This document shows positions 53,901 through 58,998 of a DNA stretch of 64,000 nucleotides, one piece after another. Positions within the stretch are counted from its first letter, which is position 1. The number at the start of each line of letters is the position of its first letter. The stretch lies in assembly GCA_963693085.1 (NCBI GenBank), contig OY856410.1:882929335-882993334 (forward strand). The letters run 5' to 3'. The translations under genes and the position numbers were made by a program. Below the pieces are notes generated by a model, which saw only the letters and a program-made list of their open reading frames with translations, searched no databases and was not told where the DNA came from. The DNA comes from Alisma plantago-aquatica (Eukaryota; Streptophyta; Magnoliopsida; Alismatales; Alismataceae).

Positions 53901-56900
53901 TACAATATATGATAAAGTTATAAGTAAAGACGACACGATCAGATAATCTGATTATAATAGATGCATAATCTTTAGTGTTTATCAATTACCTAATAGATTT
54001 GCCAATGTTCTTGTGTATAAGCAATTGGGAAGGGGTATGGAGTCAATGTGGTACCTTCAAAATATGTTGGATCTCCTGCTTCTAACTTATACACAACTAT
54101 ATTATACTTATCGCAGGTAAAGTTTAATTTTCTATGTTATTCCGATGTGGTTCTCTTTTTCAGTATTCAGAGAGCAGTCGCTTAAACGCCTGCTTCGCAC
54201 TTAAGCTCTTAGGGAATGTTGGCCACTTGATTCCTGCTTCACACTTCCATAACCTAGGGAAGCAGTTACGTGGATGCAATCCCACATTGAATCATAACCA
54301 AAATTCAAGCCAAAGATGATGAACATACTAAGTATTGAACATCAGATGCTAAAACAAGAAGCAATCTAATAAGTTATTATCATAGAACTCAATGTCTGAT
54401 TCTGACGCCGAATCTGATGGCCCAAAAATGGAAAATTTACAGAAATTTGGACCCAAAATTTTGACTTTTATGGCCCTGACGATTTCGACGCCAAAATGAG
54501 CAAATTGAATCAAGAAAATTTACGAGGATGGTCTAAACACCAAAATACACTTAGATATGCAATAATATCTCATAGTGGATATGTGGGGGGTCATTTCACA
54601 TTTGTAAGTCCGGGAAATTGAGTTGCTTTGACGGTCATTCGATGACAATTTTGATAGAAAAATGAAAAGAAATAGATTATGAAATATTTTGAGACATAAA
54701 ACACCATATTATATACCAAATTTAAATGTTGAGAAACCGGGGTGGGATCCATGTCGTGATGAGTGAGTGCACAAATGAGCAGAATTGTCAAGTTTGTTAG
54801 ACTGTTGCAAACGCACAAGTTACAACTTATAACTTATAACTTAAGAGTCATGTAACTACTAACTAGTTAAATAGTAATTAGTAAACAGTAAGCAGTACTA
54901 GCTAGTAACTAATAAGTAATAACTGATAACTAACAAGTATTAAGTATTTTAATTTTTCTGTGTAGATCATGTGATTTTCAAAAGATTTAGAACTTAGAAC
55001 TTTATTATTTTCGCAGTATTTCTTTAGATCTCTATAGAAGAGTGTGGAATAGAAGGTGTAGATGGGCTAGGGATAGGTGAACATACCTTGGAATCAAGAA
55101 AATAGCCTCTGTACGCAAGAGATTCAAAGAACATCGTCAAAATACCCAAGATGTAGTAGCAGCCCTAGGAACAATATTTCTCGAAATGCAAGCTGTGTTT
55201 CTATGCCATTTCACAAAATTATGGCCCAAACAGGGCTTTTTGCTGCAAAATTCCACCCTATTTCGCAAATTTGGCACCTAGATGTGATATTTTTGCAAAG
55301 TACGTCCCATTCCCTGTGTTTGTGTTCTGATGTCTGGTTCTATATTTGGATGTTAATTAAAATAGGCAATTTCAACCAAAATTTTAAATTTTTGATCGAA
55401 AGTTTGTTCCATGCTAAGCTATCTTTATAATGCCTCAAAGTCTCAAATTTAACTTTTGTTGTTTTATGTCTAGTATTATAACAACCCAAATGCTTGGAAA
55501 GTCAAAATGGTCTATCATTAAAATGGAATGGACTGTGCATTCAAAAAATCATATATCTTATTAGAGAAACTATTGTAGATTCATAGGTAAATTCTGGTAA
55601 AAAAATCAATTATTTCTTGAAATTGTGATACAGAAGTTGATAAGTTCCTCAAAGCTTCCACTTACTAATTAATAAGACAGGAAAATTACTTTGTAAACCT
55701 TTTTTTGAAACCGCACTATCTTTTTCTCACAATCAGATTGGGGCGTCGCGATTTTTGAAGTTATCTCAATAATGTTGTACAACTTCCAGTCCCTTCCCAA
55801 AGCACATGCACACCCTACAGTATCTATTTTTGCTAATACCACCTCTGACTATATATTTGTTATCAACATAGGCTCACAAACAATGGAGTAAATAGACATA
55901 GCGAGTGAGCAATAATGTCTGTATGTGAGGGTGCAATCCTTATTATTCTCGAGATATTTTGAAATATGCATTAAAACCAAGGGTACCAGTAGATGATGAT
56001 GAAGTCAAGATGTTTTGAAATATGCAATAAAACCAAGGGTAAAAATAGATGATAATGATAACAATAATAACACTAGGCATAGAAGATATCTGCAGTGGCA
56101 TTTTAAACTTATCAAGCATAATTAACAAACAAGCTCGCAGGCAGAACACAAACTTACAAGCTCTGGCCTTCTTGTAACCTCCACTGTATCCGAATCATTC
56201 TTCTTTTCATTGGATATTGAAAGATCAGGAGATGACTTCTGCCCATCAGAGAGCTTTAGTTGCTTCTCGTTGATGCTTGTGTTCCTTGAAAAAACTTTTC
56301 CAAGCCCTGTGAAACATTGTCCCTTGATAGCCTCAATTCGATAATAGATACGGCAAATATCAAGTACTCATACCATTTGAGTCAATTTCTTTTGCAGCAG
56401 CCTTGACCTTCTGCACATTGCCATGCATTTCGGGCTTGGGCTTTGCACCATTTGCATCAAACTTTTGCTTATCAAGCTTCGTGTTTTGTGCATCAGAAGA
56501 GGATTTTATTTCCTGAACTTCACGTTTAACCTTCTTACGATCTGCTTCAACATCTTGAGTTTTTTTTACATCATTAGACAATGTCAGCTTCATGGCAGCT
56601 TTGTCACTGAGTTTGCCTGAAAATTCATCGCCCATTAAGGTGATATTTCACTAGAAACAAAGGCAGCATTAAGACTAGTGGAAACCAAAAAGAGATCAGC
56701 TGTGTATTTTAATATTTGGCATGAGAATATTGCCCAACTATATCAATGTTTATACCTGTGTCTGGTTTATCATATTTTCCAAACTCCTCAGGTTTGACCT
56801 TGACTAGTTCAACCCCTTGGACGGCAGATTCTCCATGTTTTTCATTAGTTGATACTTTTAACTTTTTGGGCAGCCTTTCATTAGGCTTTCCTAAAGTGAC

Positions 56901-58940
56901 CATGAATGAGTTAGTTTTTCTTTTACTTCAGCTCAAGCACAGAGAATTTCATAACTCAAAAACAAGAACATTTTCATCTTTTTACTGATATAAGATTTCT
57001 GAAAAGAGTGGCACCTAGGCCAAATTGATACCTGTTTCAGGATCATCAACCTTTTCTGATTCCTCATGATGCTTTGGACCCATCCTATTCAAAAGAAACA
57101 TGGCTGGCAAAAGTGAAAGAAAAAGTTATAAGCTGATTTAATATCAATTCTAGAACCAAAAAGAAAACTAGAGCTATAGACAACAAGCCTTCAATTCCAG
57201 CAATGGTATCGTCTATTCTGTCAGATATCTTAAGGCTCCCGACATCAAAAGTTCTATAAAATATGTAGTCGGCCATTTTCAGATCTTCATCAGAAGGCTG
57301 AGGGTTTCTTTCATCCTTCGATGTGCATATCACGTTAACTTTGCCAGCAACCACTTCCTAATAATGACATAAAATCAATCAGTAACATTTTATTTTCGTG
57401 TTTGCACTATTAATTTTGAGATAGATCTACATGTCATTCAATGAATGAATAGTGTAGTCAGTCTATGCATAGACAATATGTCCAACAATGAAAATAAATG
57501 GCGAGTGCCGGATTGAATTGGTCAAGTCATGTAGGAAGAAGGTTCAAATTGCCCCCTTCATAACAAACAATAATTATTATTTCCACATTGAAGATTCAAT
57601 TGAATATCTACTATATGTAGCTGTGAACCATAAGAGTTATCATGACCAGGAGATTTACAGAACCATGTAGGTATGTCTGCATATTTTAGACAAAGTACAC
57701 CGCAATGATACACAACTTTGACAAAAATGGCTTATTAGCGAACCAGTTACTAATCAAATCTTCAACAGAAATTGTGATGCTAAGGGCTAGTTTGGTTGGG
57801 TGTAGTCGGGGTGTAGTTTTGTATATTCGCAGTGCAAAAATACACAGTGAACTCACACTTTTTCATCCGACACAACCCTACCAAACAGGCCCTAGTAGTC
57901 ACTTCGAGAGTCTGCATCTTCAACAAATTGTAAGGAAAAAGATACTCAATAAAACCCATTATGTAGGCACCAAAGTTCCATAATTTTGACAGCTTTTCAA
58001 GATAGCTGTACCAACACCATAACTTTTATAAGGGATGTTATACTTGAACTGAACCAGGAAGCAAATACGGGAATGGTTTGGTTCAACCACAAACCCAAAG
58101 TTTGCTGTGGTTATCGGTCCAGTTGGACCAGTTTTCCAACCAGCCGATCAGCCAATCTTCTGCTTAAACCTAGGCGAGAGTCATGTGCAATGTGTGAAAA
58201 TAGGGAAGGAAACCCAATCAGAGAAACAGTTGTCCTTTCCCGAGGCCCCAAAACCCGCCCTTACTCATGTGTCCTAGTTGCGGATCACTCCACCCTTGCT
58301 GGTGCTACTGGTGACTCCATCAGCCGCCACCACAGCTGGTGACTCCAGCAGCCACCATCATCGACAGAGACCAACTGTTCATAATCCAACCGTATAGATC
58401 AAAAGTATACCTTAATATGTGCCTTCCAACAAAATTTTATCATCATCCGATTTGTATAGCATTCACAACAAGAGAAAACTTTTCAATGCTCTATATTGAA
58501 TTTGAGGCTGACCGTTGGATGTAAAAAGTGTATATTGTACATATGGACATGTAAACAATATCTGATTGCAATGATTTTTTGTGGGAAGGTAAATGAATTG
58601 ATGTTTTTCCCATCTATATGGTTGAGTTTTAGAAAACAGCTATAAATTTTTAAGCTATTCAATTGCCTCTCATGCTCTCACCGTAGGATGTTTCTCACTG
58701 GATCGTATATATATATATATATATATGCTTGTTCTTCTGGTGGTGGCGTGGTCTCTGTGACTGCAAACAACCTCCCATAGGTCTTGCCCTTGAAGATATG
58801 ACTCCATGCATGTCTGCCACGTGCGGACATTTTCATTGTTCAACTTCTTCACACTACCAATGGTGTGGTGCCAATGTCTGCCATTGCGCCTTGATAGAGC
58901 CTCCTTACTCAATATCAAGTCAACTTGGTCCTAGACCAAG

Positions 58941-58998
<58 letters not shown>

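Larger units (their letters stand above)
39080..56157 (-). other. ASI1 intron 7 (17,078 bp), separates BAH from RRM exons
   Basis: Bounded by GTAAGT (donor) and TTGCTTGCAG (acceptor). It contains hAT-like elements at 42081, 43255 (with a nested one at 43671), 44973, 46477 and 54381, plus a LINE fragment at 50345. Decayed GTCGA-rich ends lie at 48,880-49,090 and 49,690-49,790, and a lone GCCGCTTTTGAAACATTG terminus at about 52,173-52,190. I see nothing recognisable in 39,080-40,385, 40,730-42,070, 47,000-48,880 or 53,150-54,370. At 52,870-53,000 a segment of about 80 bp is imperfectly doubled. Confidence 0.85.
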
